Assembly: GCA_000828835.1 (NCBI GenBank)
Contig: AP014633.1
Span: 558,001-622,000, forward strand
Source: Thioploca ingrica
GTDB taxonomy: Bacteria; Pseudomonadota; Gammaproteobacteria; Beggiatoales; Beggiatoaceae
Reading direction: 5' to 3'
DNA length: 64,000 nucleotides
Part shown: positions 1-7,715 of the stretch, one piece after another
How the letters are laid out: the number at the start of each line of letters is the position of its first letter
How positions within the stretch are numbered: the stretch's first letter is position 1
Translations under genes and position numbers: made by a program
Notes under the pieces: model-generated
Told to the model about the DNA's origin: nothing
What the model saw: the letters and a program-made list of their open reading frames with translations, nothing else
The model's database searches: none

Positions 1-795
1 ACCGGTGAACAAGGCGGCGAGATTTTGACGCACTGAGGTCACGATATTACCGGCAGAAATGACTTTGACTTCAGGATAGCGGCTGATGGCGAAACGGACG
101 ACATTAACCGGTGCGGTTCTTTCCAGTTGCACCAACAAGGCGGAAACCTGCCCTTTGGCAAATCCGAGTGGAGCAACGTCGGTAAATTTCTTTGCATTCT
201 CGGCGAGTTCATAAGCTTTTTCGATTTGAATAAAAATAGCATTGTCATACAGCCCAATTCCCGTTCGGTCCAGCTTGCCATAAACCGTGAAATATTGTCC
301 ATAAAAATAGACACTCCCACCCAATTGATAAGGGTTATTAGCGCCAACAATGGCATCCGTTAGCTTCAATTCTCTAGGTAATTTTTGATTGAGCCAAGGC
401 ATGACCGTAAAATCATTGTGTGGATCAAAGCCCACCAGAAAGGCATTACCAATGATACAGTGTGAACCTTCCGCAGTGGTTAGAAACAATTGTGGAGTGA
501 CTTGACGAATTCCTTTGAGGGTACGCAACCGATCAGCTAAGGACAGATCCATATAAAATGTGGACGGTTCCCCGGTTAGCAAGGCGGTTTTCATACCCAC
601 CAAAGCCCCTTTAGGAACAACCAAAAGATCAGCGCCAAATTTGGAGAAACCCAGATCTAAACTGCGTTCTACTCCCCACATTACCGTAGCGGTTGAGAAT
701 ACAGCGCCGCCCGCTATAGCTACAGCGAGTACCAGTGCGTAAGTACGGAAAGGTTTACGCAGTAAATTTTGAATAGCTAGCCCCATTAGGGTCAT
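1..795 (-). CDS. ABC transporter permease, MacB/FtsX type (3' end outside window)
   Basis: The frame is open from an ATG at 795 down to the window edge (265 codons), so the C-terminal part is missing. The N-terminus has a short charged stretch (LLRKPFRTY), then one membrane segment (about residues 18-40), then a long extracytoplasmic region resembling the MacB-like periplasmic core. The permease membrane helices would lie beyond the window. Members of this family work with a LolD/MacB-like ATPase to move lipoproteins, peptides or metals across the inner membrane or envelope. It lies downstream of the thiocyanate dehydrogenase gene on the same strand, separated by a transposase, so it may help envelope maturation of that enzyme or copper handling. 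That role is inferred from neighbourhood only. Confidence 0.8.
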   Translation of the reverse strand, partial: MTLMGLAIQNLLRKPFRTYALVLAVAIAGGAVFSTATVMWGVERSLDLGFSKFGADLLVVPKGALVGMKTALLTGEPSTFYMDLSLADRLRTLKGIRQVTPQLFLTTAEGSHCIIGNAFLVGFDPHNDFTVMPWLNQKLPRELKLTDAIVGANNPYQLGGSVYFYGQYFTVYGKLDRTGIGLYDNAIFIQIEKAYELAENAKKFTDVAPLGFAKGQVSALLVQLERTAPVNVVRFAISRYPEVKVISAGNIVTSVRQNLAALFTG

Positions 796-848
796 AGTGT
801 TATCTCCAAGCGTAACCGTTCAGTCATTTTTGTAGTAGGTGCAGTTTC

Positions 849-915
849 TCGTTCCCACGCTGGAGCGTGGGAACGTCCAGCTCCAGCGTGGGAACGGCAT
901 GGGAACGTCCAACGT
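849..915. repeat. REP-type palindrome cluster, downstream side of RAYT
   Basis: A complete palindrome at 850-875 pairs GTTCCCACGC with GCGTGGGAAC around a short centre. Half copies (CCAGCGTGGGAACG) follow at about 881-895, and a further GGGAACGTCC at 901. The same palindrome occurs on the other side of the transposase gene. This is the usual arrangement for REP elements mobilised by a RAYT. Confidence 0.85.
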
Positions 916-920
916 CCAGG

Positions 921-1463
921 TCACGTATTGAACCAACCGGTGAATACCGGCAGTAACCCTGGTAATCCAACATAATTTCTTGCACTTGAATAACGCCAAT
1001 GTTCAGGTTGGTCCACATAACCCCGCTTAACTGGATTATTATGCAAGTAAGTTAATTTTTGCCTTAACATTTCCTCGTTTTGAAGAAGCTGTGGATGTGA
1101 ACCCTCTTCCCAAACTTGATAGTCACGGTCAATTTTATGATTCTTCTTATTGAAATGAAGTGGGTGGAGAATTCTATCCACTCGGTTGGCCTTTAAATAC
1201 TGAATAAGTTGTTTAGCTGTGTAAGCCTTAAATCGGTGTACTTCTTTAGGTAAATCTTCTGCTTGGGCAATCCAGTGGAGATGGTTTTCTAAAACGACGT
1301 AGCCGTATAGTCTAAGTTGATGATGGGTTTGTAGATAAGACCAGCAGTCTAAAATAATTTGGACACTACCAGGATGAATAAACAGCGGTATCCAATTTAA
1401 CACGGTGTCGGTGAGGAAGTGAGGAAGTTGGTCTTCATAAATAGTGTAGCGGGAACGTCCCAT
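921..1463 (-). CDS. REP-associated tyrosine transposase (RAYT, IS200-like)
   Basis: This is a protein of about 180 residues of the TnpA_REP family, single-strand DNA transposases that cut and join REP hairpins. The HUH-type metal motif appears as ENHLHW, the candidate catalytic tyrosine is in KAYTAKQL, and the family C-terminal signature NNPVKRGYVDQPEHW is present. I chose the ATG at 1463 (MGRSRYTIY) because everything upstream in that frame is translated REP DNA and the end of the neighbouring dehydrogenase gene. It looks full length. REP palindromes flank it on both sides. It sits between the dehydrogenase and permease genes and seems to have been inserted into an existing operon. Confidence 0.85.
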   Translation of the reverse strand: MGRSRYTIYEDQLPHFLTDTVLNWIPLFIHPGSVQIILDCWSYLQTHHQLRLYGYVVLENHLHWIAQAEDLPKEVHRFKAYTAKQLIQYLKANRVDRILHPLHFNKKNHKIDRDYQVWEEGSHPQLLQNEEMLRQKLTYLHNNPVKRGYVDQPEHWRYSSARNYVGLPGLLPVFTGWFNT

Positions 1464-1501
1464 AGGTTTTTGTGAGCAGTTAAAAGTGAAAGAGTGATAC
1501 A

Positions 1502-1562
1502 CATTCCCACGCTGGAGCGTGGGAACGAGAAAACGAGAAAGCTGGAGTGTGGGAACGAGAAA
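1502..1562. repeat. REP-type palindrome cluster, upstream side of RAYT
   Basis: A complete palindrome at about 1504-1525 (TTCCCACGC / GCGTGGGAA) is followed by a degenerate half copy (GCTGGAGTGTGGGAACGAG) near 1541-1559. The unit matches the cluster at 849-915, so the transposase gene is bracketed by its likely substrates. The cluster begins about 30 bp beyond the stop codon of the thiocyanate dehydrogenase gene. Confidence 0.85.
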
Positions 1563-1590
1563 AACTGTCATCCACCGTATGGAACTGAGT

Positions 1591-3099
1591 TTAGGTGGTC
1601 GTACAGCGGCTAATCCGTAAATCTTCCAAGGTTCTTGGTACGATGACACTATCATGATGTCCAGCAGCACTGGGCAAAAATCCAATCACCTCGTCAGTTG
1701 CGGTTTCCATAATGGCAATAGCGGAAGTGGTCTTTTGATAGCCGCTAATCACGCCGATAACCCATTTGCCATCATAAGTCATGCCCATGGTGTGCATATC
1801 TGGGCCTAAATCAACTGATTTGAGTAATTTCCAATTAACGGCGTCAATGACAGCAATGCCATTCGGGGTTGGAGATGGCCACCATAAGGTCACGTAGCAC
1901 TTTTTGCCATCGGGTGTAAACACCATGTGGAAGGTGTTAGGATAGGAACCTCGCCAGTTGGGATCTTCAACAATGGCCGTTTTTTCCCATTTGGTGGGAT
2001 CGGCATGGTTACTACTATCCCAGACCATAATATTGTTTTGGCGAACCCCATTCATAAATAAAAATCGACTGCCATCCGGTGAAAAACCCGCTTGATGCGC
2101 CGGGGTAACGACTTTGGACATTTCCACTTTCCAAGTATCATCGTCAACTTTGATCAGTGGTGCTTGAGAAGGTTCACCTTTAGGCGCTAACAGCGCTGCT
2201 ACGGGTTGCCAGTTGTCTCGGTCAAAAATGATAGCGAGTCCTAATAAGCGGATGGAAACAGCACCCCATTTACCGCGTGGATCGTAAGGGAAGGCGTCTA
2301 ACGCACAAGTATTAATCACCCGTGGACCAGGTACTTTACCTTGCTCGGCAAATAATTCACCCCCCGGTACTAATTCCCAATCAAGTTTAATTCCTTTGGT
2401 GCCCTTGTAGTCATACATCCCGTTGGGAAGGGTTGGTTTCATCCGTTTGATGAGGAGTGTCCCGCCATCAAGCCACGCTTTTTCTAGCTGAGTGTTATTG
2501 GGAGTCCAATCGAAGAACCAAGCAGAACGGACTGTTTCGGTCGCTCGGTCGAATTCGGCAAAGATGTCCTTTTGACCGTCAGCAATGGCAAATCCGGTCG
2601 CATCCGGGGTACAGGTGACATGAACTCCCAATCCCATGCCGGTTTTTTCAGCGACATCAGAAACGAGATTCATTTTAGTGCCATCCCAGCGAATTTTGTA
2701 GATGTTAAAGCCTTCGCCAGGCTCTTTTACTGTGGTAGGAATACCATAGATATAAAGGTTTTTGCCACCTTGGGTATTGACAATAAATTCAAATTCTTTG
2801 TAGGGATCTTCTGAAGGAAAGCAGGTGAGGTGGTGCATAATTGGGATGGTGTTACCATAGTTCCATAACGCAATCCAGCCCAGCGTTTTGCCCGTACTCA
2901 TGTCAATGGCTGAGACGGTTCCGGCGAATTTTCCGGGGAGTAGACAAATATATTTGCCAAATTGTTCATAGACATCGGACAATTTCAGCGTTTTTTTACC
3001 AAAAAAAGCTTGTGCTTCATTGCCGACTACACTGGTTGTTCCAGCGGCCGCCGCACCGATTCCAACCGTTTTGAGAAAGTTTCTTCTATCCTGGCTCAT
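1591..3099 (-). CDS. tcdh: Thiocyanate dehydrogenase (Tat-exported, trinuclear copper, beta-propeller)
   Basis: The protein has 502 residues. The N-terminus carries a Tat signal (DRRNFLK, then an Ala/Gly-rich stretch ending near AQA-F), so it is predicted to act in the periplasm. The body has beta-propeller-type repeats and resembles nitrous-oxide reductase without the CuA domain. Isolated histidines lie at 89/90, 160, 335, 391, 436 and 481/482, with K57, E242 and D268. From memory, the copper-site and catalytic residues of the Thioalkalivibrio paradoxus enzyme (K103, H135, H206, E288, D314, H381, H482, H528) all fall 46 positions higher. That constant offset is the main reason for calling true thiocyanate dehydrogenase, which oxidises thiocyanate to cyanate and sulfur, and not a general NosZ relative. 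The C-terminus ends near the REP block but seems intact. A divergent SCO chaperone gene could supply copper. Confidence 0.85.
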   Translation of the reverse strand: MSQDRRNFLKTVGIGAAAAGTTSVVGNEAQAFFGKKTLKLSDVYEQFGKYICLLPGKFAGTVSAIDMSTGKTLGWIALWNYGNTIPIMHHLTCFPSEDPYKEFEFIVNTQGGKNLYIYGIPTTVKEPGEGFNIYKIRWDGTKMNLVSDVAEKTGMGLGVHVTCTPDATGFAIADGQKDIFAEFDRATETVRSAWFFDWTPNNTQLEKAWLDGGTLLIKRMKPTLPNGMYDYKGTKGIKLDWELVPGGELFAEQGKVPGPRVINTCALDAFPYDPRGKWGAVSIRLLGLAIIFDRDNWQPVAALLAPKGEPSQAPLIKVDDDTWKVEMSKVVTPAHQAGFSPDGSRFLFMNGVRQNNIMVWDSSNHADPTKWEKTAIVEDPNWRGSYPNTFHMVFTPDGKKCYVTLWWPSPTPNGIAVIDAVNWKLLKSVDLGPDMHTMGMTYDGKWVIGVISGYQKTTSAIAIMETATDEVIGFLPSAAGHHDSVIVPRTLEDLRISRCTTT

Positions 3100-3477
3100 G
3101 ATGGATTTTCTCCATTGTTTATCTCAATGAGTAAGCCCGTTGATCAGAAATCTTCTTCGAGATGAATGGATGCTTAAACAACTTTCCTATTAAGTTGTTT
3201 GGCACTGACCGCCAGGTAGCTGTCACGAAAACGCTCTATGTACATTGTTTCCTGCTGGTCACAGTTTTCTCTGCTGAAGTTTCCAATCAGCCAATATACC
3301 ACTGACTTAATCTACCCGTTTTGGCATCATTTTCTGCTTGGCCTAACGACTTTGAGAAGCGATTATGCTCATGCTAAGATGAGTAATCATGTTCGTTCTC
3401 AGTAAAATAATTCTAATTTAGCCTGATACCATAACCGATAAAGTCAATCTGATGAATTATATAAAATATATTTTATT
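3100..3477. other. Divergent intergenic region, dehydrogenase / SCO
   Basis: This 378-bp spacer holds the start regions of both divergent genes. I see a perfect inverted repeat at 3176-3200 (AAACAACTT, 7-nt loop, AAGTTGTTT), about 75 bp upstream of the dehydrogenase start. It could be an operator or an mRNA hairpin. No -24/-12 sigma54 promoter was convincing and no further gene is visible. Confidence 0.5.
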
Positions 3478-4173
3478 ATGCAAATAAATTTTTTATTTAC
3501 CCGACAATTTATACTTGGAATAACGAGTCTCGTTGCAGTAGTCACCTTGGCATTATGGCTCTGGTATTCACCCACAACAACATTACCCAGTCTTATCGAA
3601 GGAGAAACCAAGTCGATTTTAGCCGGAAAAATATTCCAGCAACCCAAACCACTCTATCCTTTTCAATTGATTGACCATGACGGCAAAGTATTTGATCTCA
3701 ATCGACTCCGTGGCAAATGGAGTTTCTTGTTCTTCGGGTATACCCATTGCCCTGATGTTTGTCCGATGACCTTGGTCACTTATAAGGAAATACATCAACA
3801 ATTATTAAAACGTTTAAAACAGGTTACGGATATCCAATTGATATTTATTTCGGTTGATCCGCAGCGAGATACCCCAGAATTACTGAAGCAGTATGTTGGC
3901 TATTTTCATCCTGATTTTATTGGTGTCACCGGTACACCTCGTGCACTACGAGATTTCACTCAACCGCTGGGTATTTTCTATCGGGAAGTAGAACGTCCTG
4001 GAGAAGGAACTTATTGGGTAGAACATTCTGGTTCTATTTTGCTCATTGATCCCCTGGCCAGACTGAGCGCTTTATTTCCGGCACCGCATCATCCAAATGA
4101 TTTAGTCGCGGCTTATTTGCAAATTCGTGAACAATTTCAAGCTAATTTACCGAAAACCGGTCGAACGGAGTAA
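3478..4173 (+). CDS. SCO1/SenC/PrrC-family copper chaperone
   Basis: The protein has 231 residues and one N-terminal membrane anchor (about 8-28), followed by a thioredoxin-fold domain facing the periplasm. The copper ligands are visible: CPDVC (CxxxC) in GYTHCPDVCPMTLV, and the distal histidine in WVEHSGS. The family motif SVDPQRDTPE is also present. SCO proteins deliver copper to, or reduce thiols of, cuproenzymes such as cytochrome oxidase CuA. Here it is divergent from a copper-dependent thiocyanate dehydrogenase, and SCO genes are reported beside that enzyme in Thioalkalivibrio. A role in its copper loading is therefore likely but inferred. Confidence 0.92.
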   Translation: MQINFLFTRQFILGITSLVAVVTLALWLWYSPTTTLPSLIEGETKSILAGKIFQQPKPLYPFQLIDHDGKVFDLNRLRGKWSFLFFGYTHCPDVCPMTLVTYKEIHQQLLKRLKQVTDIQLIFISVDPQRDTPELLKQYVGYFHPDFIGVTGTPRALRDFTQPLGIFYREVERPGEGTYWVEHSGSILLIDPLARLSALFPAPHHPNDLVAAYLQIREQFQANLPKTGRTE

Positions 4174-4195
4174 AATTAAGATAAATAAAAACCGA

Positions 4196-4384
4196 AATAC
4201 TAGAATTATTTTATATCAAAAAGTTACCCGTGTTGAAGTTAAAGTTGAACCCAATACCAGCTTATCAATAATTACTATGTTAGTAGCGAATAAACCCGTT
4301 AAATGAGTAGCTCAAGAACAAGATTGGATTCGAGTACAAATTAATCTCCTCACTGAAAGTGCCTACTCTCGCTGGGCGATTTAA
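4196..4384 (+). pseudogene. Remnant resembling a bacterial SH3 domain
   Basis: The frame starting around 4223 reads VTRVEVKVEPNTS..., then meets an in-frame TGA at about 4295-4297, and continues as VAQEQDWIRVQI to a TAA. The pattern of an RT-loop-like start followed by AQEQDWIRVQ resembles SH3b domains. No start codon with a ribosome site is evident. I read it as a decayed fragment; support is weak because it is short. Confidence 0.3.
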
Positions 4385-4460
4385 GAGCCATTAGTTACAG
4401 ATCATCTTGGCTGGTTTTAGCCATGAACCGGTGGGTTACGTCGAACTCAGGTTAGTTAAG

Positions 4461-6011
4461 TCAAGGTTGTTGATAATAAGAACCACGTCGGTTACCTTGG
4501 CGAACTAACCGCCCTTCTCGACTCATTTTCTTCAGCAGATAAGAAGCATGATGATAGTCTAAATTGAGTAAGTGTCGACATTGAAAATTAGTAATGTTTC
4601 CATGTTGGTGGACATAGGCGAGAATTTTTTGCTCAGCTTCACCACACGAAATTGAAATGAATTTTTCTCCATTAAATTCATCAAGGACGGGGACGGGAAT
4701 GTCTATTGTCTCAATAAAACGTAAATGCGGTAGTTGAATGACCGTGTTATCACTACTAATTAAAGCATGTTCCAGAATGTTTCTTAACTCTCTCGCATTC
4801 CCTGGAAAAGAATAATTGGCTAACGCCGCTCGTGCAGATGGAGTTAACGTGGCTTGGGGACGACCCATTTCTATGGCTAACCGTGATAGAAAATGCTCAA
4901 TAAGCAAGGGAATATCTTCCTGACGTTCTCGAAGCGGAGGGAGATGTACTGTATAACCGGCTAAGCGAAAATAAAGATCTTGACGGAATTCACCCGCAGT
5001 AATTTTGGTAGCCAGATCGGCATTGGTAGCGGCAATCACTCGAACATCGACTTGTTTTTCCCGATAACTGCCTATTGACATGAAAGTACCGTTTTCTAAC
5101 GATCGTAACAATTTAGCTTGTAACGACCAGGGCATTTCCCCCATCTCATCTAAAAACAAAGTACCACCAGACGCCAATTCAAAATAACCTTTACGATCAT
5201 TGACGGCACCAGTAAAAGCGCCCCGAACATGACCAAATAAAATTGATTCGGCTAATTCACCCGGAATGGCTGCACAATTGACTGCAATAAAAGGTCCCTT
5301 CGCACGAACGCCACCAAAGTGAATGGCACGCGCAATCAGTTCCTTACCCGTTCCACTTTCTCCCAAAACTAAAATATTTGTTTTCTCAACTCGTTGTAAG
5401 CGCAGAATATCGTCAAGAATCTTAATAATAGTTTTACTTTTCCCAATAAAAGCCGAAATACCCCAATGTTCAGCCTGCTGCTCAGAAATCAGGGACAGGT
5501 TGGCATCCACGATTTGTAACTTATTTTCCATCTGCTCACGGCGAATCATTTCTTGTTGGAGTTGTTCATTCAATTGAATCAACTCTACATTTTGTTGTTC
5601 TAATTGTTGTTGTTGAGAGCAAAGCGTTAAATGGAGTTTCACCCGTGCGAAGATTTCCTCGACTTGAAACGGTTTGGTCACGTAATCAACACCACCTAAT
5701 TCAAACGCTTTGATTTTATCAGCTATTTCATGCAAAGCACTCAAAAAAATCACTGGAATATCGGCAGTAAGCGGATTGGCTTTTAACCGTCTGCAAACTT
5801 CATAACCGTCCATTTCGGGCATACGGATATCTAATAAAATCAAATGGGGCGGTTTCAATTGCGCCGCTTTCAAAGCGCTTATTCCCTTAGTCACCCCCCG
5901 GACTTGATAACCTTGCTCAGTAAGCGTTTTAGTTAAAAAGCGTAAATCATCTACCGAATCATCAATCACCAGAATATCAGCGTGTAATACGTTTCCGTTC
6001 ATACCAATCAA
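4461..6011 (-). CDS. Receiver - sigma54-type AAA+ activator with atypical C-terminus
   Basis: The protein has 516 residues. Residues 11-125 form a receiver domain with the acidic pair in VIDDS, the phospho-acceptor D in LILLDIRMPEMDGYE, and the conserved K in TKPF. A glutamine-rich coiled coil follows (about 130-175), then an AAA+ domain with Walker A GESGTGKE, the sigma54-contact loop GAFTGA, Walker B TLFLDEMGEM and arginine-finger region FRQDLYFRL. This predicts activation of RNA polymerase-sigma54 promoters. The C-terminus lacks an obvious Fis-type helix-turn-helix. It has a segment (EAEQKILAYVHQHG... to GRLVRQGNRRGSYYQ) that looks like a winged helix. No partner kinase is adjacent. A repeated block (6019-6070) lies directly upstream of the start. 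MNGNVLH is an alternative start three codons in. Confidence 0.9.
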   Translation of the reverse strand: MIGMNGNVLHADILVIDDSVDDLRFLTKTLTEQGYQVRGVTKGISALKAAQLKPPHLILLDIRMPEMDGYEVCRRLKANPLTADIPVIFLSALHEIADKIKAFELGGVDYVTKPFQVEEIFARVKLHLTLCSQQQQLEQQNVELIQLNEQLQQEMIRREQMENKLQIVDANLSLISEQQAEHWGISAFIGKSKTIIKILDDILRLQRVEKTNILVLGESGTGKELIARAIHFGGVRAKGPFIAVNCAAIPGELAESILFGHVRGAFTGAVNDRKGYFELASGGTLFLDEMGEMPWSLQAKLLRSLENGTFMSIGSYREKQVDVRVIAATNADLATKITAGEFRQDLYFRLAGYTVHLPPLRERQEDIPLLIEHFLSRLAIEMGRPQATLTPSARAALANYSFPGNARELRNILEHALISSDNTVIQLPHLRFIETIDIPVPVLDEFNGEKFISISCGEAEQKILAYVHQHGNITNFQCRHLLNLDYHHASYLLKKMSREGRLVRQGNRRGSYYQQP

Positions 6012-6018
6012 CCTGATT

Positions 6019-6070
6019 CGAGATGGAAATAAATAATTATAAGCGATTTATGAGCTTTTATGAGCGATTA
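6019..6070. repeat. TTATGAG-type repeat block, copy A
   Basis: The block starts CGAGATGGAAATAAATAATT and carries two TTATGAGC units. It is almost the same as the block at 6631-6712. On the minus strand it is immediately upstream of the sigma54-type regulator gene, where the units read GCTCATAA. It could be a regulatory site or a duplication scar. Confidence 0.7.
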
Positions 6071-6078
6071 AACACATT

Positions 6079-6519
6079 TTACTTACTTTCTGGATAAAAA
6101 TTATCATCCAATACTTGCTCTAAAGTATAAGGACAAATGGAGGGAAAATCGGTATACCGAATACCCGTTTCCCGTTCCGCTTTAATAACCGCTTTGTTAT
6201 AAGCTTTAGCCAACTTAGCTTCTATACTCGGCTTAAGACTGGGACTTTCTTCTAACAAATCAATAATCTCTTGACGTTGTTCTATGATAGTCAATTCCCA
6301 ACTCCGTGAACGTCTTGCTGATTGAAACTGCCACTTGAGTAAATGCATCAACAATACAGCTAAGCGATTAATCAAGGCATGTTGTTGGCTTTTACCCATA
6401 CTTTCCAGTTCCTCAGCGAGGTTGACGACATCAATTTCTGCTAGCTTACCTTGTCGCAATAATTGGGCATTATGATGAGTCCAAGCATAAAAATCTTGTT
6501 CATAAGATATCGGTTTCAT
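6079..6519 (-). CDS. DUF29 family protein
   Basis: The protein has 146 residues and the full DUF29 pattern: YEQDFYAWTHHNAQLLRQG at the start, then ELESMGKSQQHAL, SRSWELTIIEQR, and the closing CPYTLEQVLDDNFYP. DUF29 proteins are small, helical and often present in many copies in cyanobacteria and large sulfur bacteria. Their function is unknown. The gene lies between the two copies of a repeated block, on the same strand as the regulator downstream. A second, broken copy of the family lies at 17009-17250. Confidence 0.85.
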   Translation of the reverse strand: MKPISYEQDFYAWTHHNAQLLRQGKLAEIDVVNLAEELESMGKSQQHALINRLAVLLMHLLKWQFQSARRSRSWELTIIEQRQEIIDLLEESPSLKPSIEAKLAKAYNKAVIKAERETGIRYTDFPSICPYTLEQVLDDNFYPESK

Positions 6520-6630
6520 AAGGATTCTCCAGAAAGGTTAATTCCTAAGTACAGTTAGGATACGGTAAGCCTGAGAACGGTATCAATTGCAAAGTAATGC
6601 GCTTTATTCCGGGTAGCATTTTTCAGTACT

Positions 6631-6712
6631 CGAGATGGAAATCAATAATTATAAGCGATTTATGAGCACTTATGAGCGATTATGAGCAGTTATGAGCGAT
6701 TTATGAGCACTT
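6631..6712. repeat. TTATGAG-type repeat block, copy B (expanded)
   Basis: The first 35 or so bases match copy A (CGAGATGGAAATCAATAATT and onward). Then five TTATGAGC units follow at 10-11-bp spacing, against two in copy A. It lies about 110 bp upstream of the DUF29 start on the minus strand. The helical-turn spacing is typical of regulator-binding arrays, but slippage of a simple repeat would look the same. Confidence 0.75.
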
Positions 6713-6866
6713 GCTCGGATTATTTTTTACTATCATATTGATATTTAATGGTTTTTATATTGGTATGGCGATTGCTGAGTCAAGATTGAAGGAAATAGGG
6801 TGTTATACACCCAATTTTCTTCAATCGTAGATGTTAAGTAATTCTATTCATCAAAAGAGAATTTTT

Positions 6867-7364
6867 ATGAAATTTCTAAAATTGGCTGTATTGTTAGCGA
6901 GTTTTGCCATTGTTCCCACGGGATTTGCCAATTCCGATGGAGATTTAGTTCCGCTATGGATCTCTCTCTCTTCTAATGGAGTAGGTGAATTTCCAACCAA
7001 GCAGGGTAAAATTTATGTAAAGAACATCGGTAATATACCAGTCAAGTATGTTGGTCCCGACACTTGTTATAACAATCCTTTTGGTCCAGGGCAATTTTGT
7101 TCCCATGTTGTTACTCATAAAATTGGGGGTTTGTGGTCATGGACCGAGGGTGCAGACACACAGATCGTCATTAATCCTGGTGCAACCGTTGCTTTACCTT
7201 TTTATACTGAAGTCAGCTACGTTCCTTTTCATCATTGTCAGTTGGTACCGGTAGAACTAGATGTCGGTAAAACTTTTAATCAAACTCCCTTCCTAAAAAA
7301 TTATCAAGATGATGTTCAGTTGCTTTTCATCCATATAGCCGGGAATAATTTGCGATGTCCATAG
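6867..7364 (+). CDS. Exported hypothetical protein
   Basis: I take the ATG at 6867 because it is preceded by AAAAGAGAA and begins a clean signal peptide (MKFLKLAVLLASF to GFA-N). The mature part, about 145 residues, is predicted periplasmic or secreted. It contains five cysteines, three of them in CYNNPFGPGQFC and HHCQL, and an IYVKNIGNIPVKYVGP stretch like the beta-strands of Ig-like or CARDB domains. It resembles no family I can name. An upstream ATG at 6831 would add 12 residues before the signal peptide and is less likely. The gene stands alone, bounded downstream by a repeat-rich region. Confidence 0.7.
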   Translation: MKFLKLAVLLASFAIVPTGFANSDGDLVPLWISLSSNGVGEFPTKQGKIYVKNIGNIPVKYVGPDTCYNNPFGPGQFCSHVVTHKIGGLWSWTEGADTQIVINPGATVALPFYTEVSYVPFHHCQLVPVELDVGKTFNQTPFLKNYQDDVQLLFIHIAGNNLRCP

Positions 7365-7515
7365 CCAGCAGCCAAGTAGGGTGGACATTGCCCATCATGA
7401 GGGATTTACGGTCTTGAGGGATTTACGGTGAATATCCTACAAGGCTTGAGAGCAATATCTAAAATTCTCTCGCTACCAAGCTCTGAGGCTGTAAAAGAAC
7501 CTCATCTTTGGTATT

Positions 7516-7613
7516 TTAGCTCGCTACCAAGCTCTGCTTGGTAGTGTCTCCCGGCGAAGCTCTGCTTCGCGTGTGGTCCCACTTCGCCAAGCAGAGCTTG
7601 GCAAACCGGCATT
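7516..7613. repeat. 98-bp direct repeat, copy 1 (three hairpins)
   Basis: It matches 8441-8538 at 97 of 98 bases by direct comparison. It contains successive hairpins: CTACCAAG/CTTGGTAG, GCGAAGC/GCTTCGC and GCCAAG/CTTGGC. A short partial copy (CTCGCTACCAAGCTCTG) precedes it at about 7469. The two full copies bracket the GC-rich gene at 7716-8405. Confidence 0.9.
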
Positions 7614-7640
7614 ACCAACGAGCAAACGAGCAATATTATC

Positions 7641-7672
7641 CCTTGTTCCCAAGTTTCAGCTTGGGAACAAGG
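7641..7672. repeat. Perfect palindrome, REP-like
   Basis: Two 13-nt arms (CCTTGTTCCCAAG and its complement) surround a 6-nt loop. The GTTCCCA core recalls the REP units near 850 and 1504. A related imperfect palindrome (TTCCCAAG/CTTGGGAA) lies at about 8537-8557, next to the second 98-bp repeat, so both ends of the segment carry one. Confidence 0.85.
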
Positions 7673-7715
7673 AAAAATAATTAATGGAGCAGCGGTCAAC
7701 AAGTTAGGAGCCTTT

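Noticed and set aside
1591..3099. Nitrous-oxide reductase NosZ
   Set aside because: The protein lacks the C-terminal CuA cupredoxin domain, is too short, and its residues fit the thiocyanate dehydrogenase pattern better.
6631..6712. CRISPR-like array
   Set aside because: The units are about 10 bp with no unique spacers of constant length; it is a simple tandem repeat.
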